A stretch of 64,000 nt of DNA. Origin: Dehalococcoidales bacterium. Lineage in GTDB: Bacteria; Chloroflexota; Dehalococcoidia; Dehalococcoidales; UBA5627. The notes below the pieces were generated by a model. The model made no database searches and had not been told where the DNA came from. It worked only from the letters and a program-made list of their open reading frames with translations. Location: the NCBI GenBank assembly GCA_028707255.1, contig JAQTUQ010000001.1, forward strand, positions 44,414-108,413, given 5' to 3'. The translations under genes were made by a program, and so were the position numbers. Shown here one piece after another: positions 63,078-64,000 of the stretch; positions within the stretch are counted from its first letter, which is position 1, and each line of letters begins with the position of its first letter.

Positions 63078-64000
63078 TTAACAGTTTTGCAGTCTACTTA
63101 TCAAGCAGTCCAGCGGTAGAGTCTCCTGCCCGGTACCCGTCATATCTTTCAGGACAGCCGTCTGCGATGCAACCTCTTCGTCTCCGATTATGACGGCGAA
63201 TTGCATATTGAGGTTATTTGCCTGTCTCAGCTGTGCTTTGAGGCTTTTGTTTCCGGTCGACTGGATGACGCCGATGCCAGCCTGCCTCAGATCCGATGAC
63301 AGTTTAACGGCAGCCTCTCTGGCATTATCTCCCAAGCTGGCTACAAAGACAGAGGGTTTATTTACCGGCGGGACGGCGATACTTTCTCTTTTTAAATTGA
63401 GGATAATTCTCTCTATACCGGTGGCAAAACCGACAGCCGGAGTGGGTTTACCTTCCAGTTCGGAAATCAGGTCGTCATAACGTCCGCCGCCGCCGATGGT
63501 GCTCTGCCCGCCTTCCAGTTCCGGCTGGATTTCAAAGACTGTCCTCGTATAATAGTCCAGCCCTCTGACCAGCTTGTGGTTGACCATATAGGGCAGTCCC
63601 AGTTTCTCAAGGTAAATTTTTAATAAATTGAAATGCTGCGCACAGTCATCGCATAGATAATCTATGCTCTTCGGGGCATTGTCCACGAACTGCTGGCAGT
63701 TCGGTTGTTTGCAGTCCAGCAGCCTTAAAGTGTTCCGTTCCCTCCTGGCCTGGCAGTCCCGGCACAGGTCGGCGCTGCATTTGTCATAATAACTGCGTAA
63801 ATTATACAGGTAATTCGGGCGGCATTCCTCGCAGCCGATGCTGTTAATCAGTAAAGACAGTTTTTTCAAGCCCAGAGATTCGTAGAAACGCCATCCCATT
63901 TCGATTACTTCGGCGTCTATTACGGGGTCGCTGTCGCCGATGGCTTCATAGCCGAACTGGTGATGCTCGCGTAACCTGCCTGCCTGCGGTCTTTCATATC
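63078..64000 (-). CDS. hisS: Histidyl-tRNA synthetase (5' end truncated by window edge)
   Basis: Frame stays open to edge: YERPQAGRLREHHQFGYEAIGDSDPVIDAEVIEMGWRFYESLGL...; LVRGLDYYTRTVFEI; GGGGRYDDLISELEG. Confidence 0.96.
   Translation of the reverse strand, partial: YERPQAGRLREHHQFGYEAIGDSDPVIDAEVIEMGWRFYESLGLKKLSLLINSIGCEECRPNYLYNLRSYYDKCSADLCRDCQARRERNTLRLLDCKQPNCQQFVDNAPKSIDYLCDDCAQHFNLLKIYLEKLGLPYMVNHKLVRGLDYYTRTVFEIQPELEGGQSTIGGGGRYDDLISELEGKPTPAVGFATGIERIILNLKRESIAVPPVNKPSVFVASLGDNAREAAVKLSSDLRQAGIGVIQSTGNKSLKAQLRQANNLNMQFAVIIGDEEVASQTAVLKDMTGTGQETLPLDCLISRLQNC

Overview
This 64 kb window looks like ordinary bacterial chromosome, probably Dehalococcoidia/Chloroflexota-like; that taxonomic guess rests on gene content and synteny and was not tested. 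It is dense in housekeeping genes: a Tat export cluster (tatC plus three TatA/B-type genes), nadA, cysE, argC, a Re-citrate/homocitrate synthase-like gene, recA-recX-rny-ymdB, nhaA, lysC/apgM-like, mazG, fmt, dnaA, obgE, nadD, gyrB, folP-folK-queD, gyrA, an ECF sigma factor with a membrane partner, a B12-radical SAM protein and hisS (cut by the right edge). tRNA-Pro(CGG) and tRNA-Glu(TTC) are present. The supplied ORF track misses several features I read directly from the sequence: a ~950-codon Tat-signal exported protein running off the left edge (1..2851, minus), a 51-aa Cys/His-rich HypB-N-terminus-like peptide (30114..30269), a 57-aa ferredoxin (55119..55292), and two tiny ORFs with strong ribosome-binding sites in front of amiS and amiE. 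Best 'second look' candidates: (1) a ~4.5 kb aliphatic amidase / AmiS channel / aldehyde dehydrogenase segment that contains a decayed tyrosine-recombinase C-terminus and is bracketed by a direct, diverged repeat of the 3' end of a HIT-family gene; (2) the truncated giant Tat substrate; (3) a probable oriC downstream of dnaA with four co-oriented TTCGATAAC-like boxes and an AT-rich tract; (4) MITE-like dispersed palindromic repeat families; (5) the stand-alone HypB-N-like metal-binding peptide next to a NifU-type scaffold. No CRISPR array, rRNA or intact mobile element was seen.
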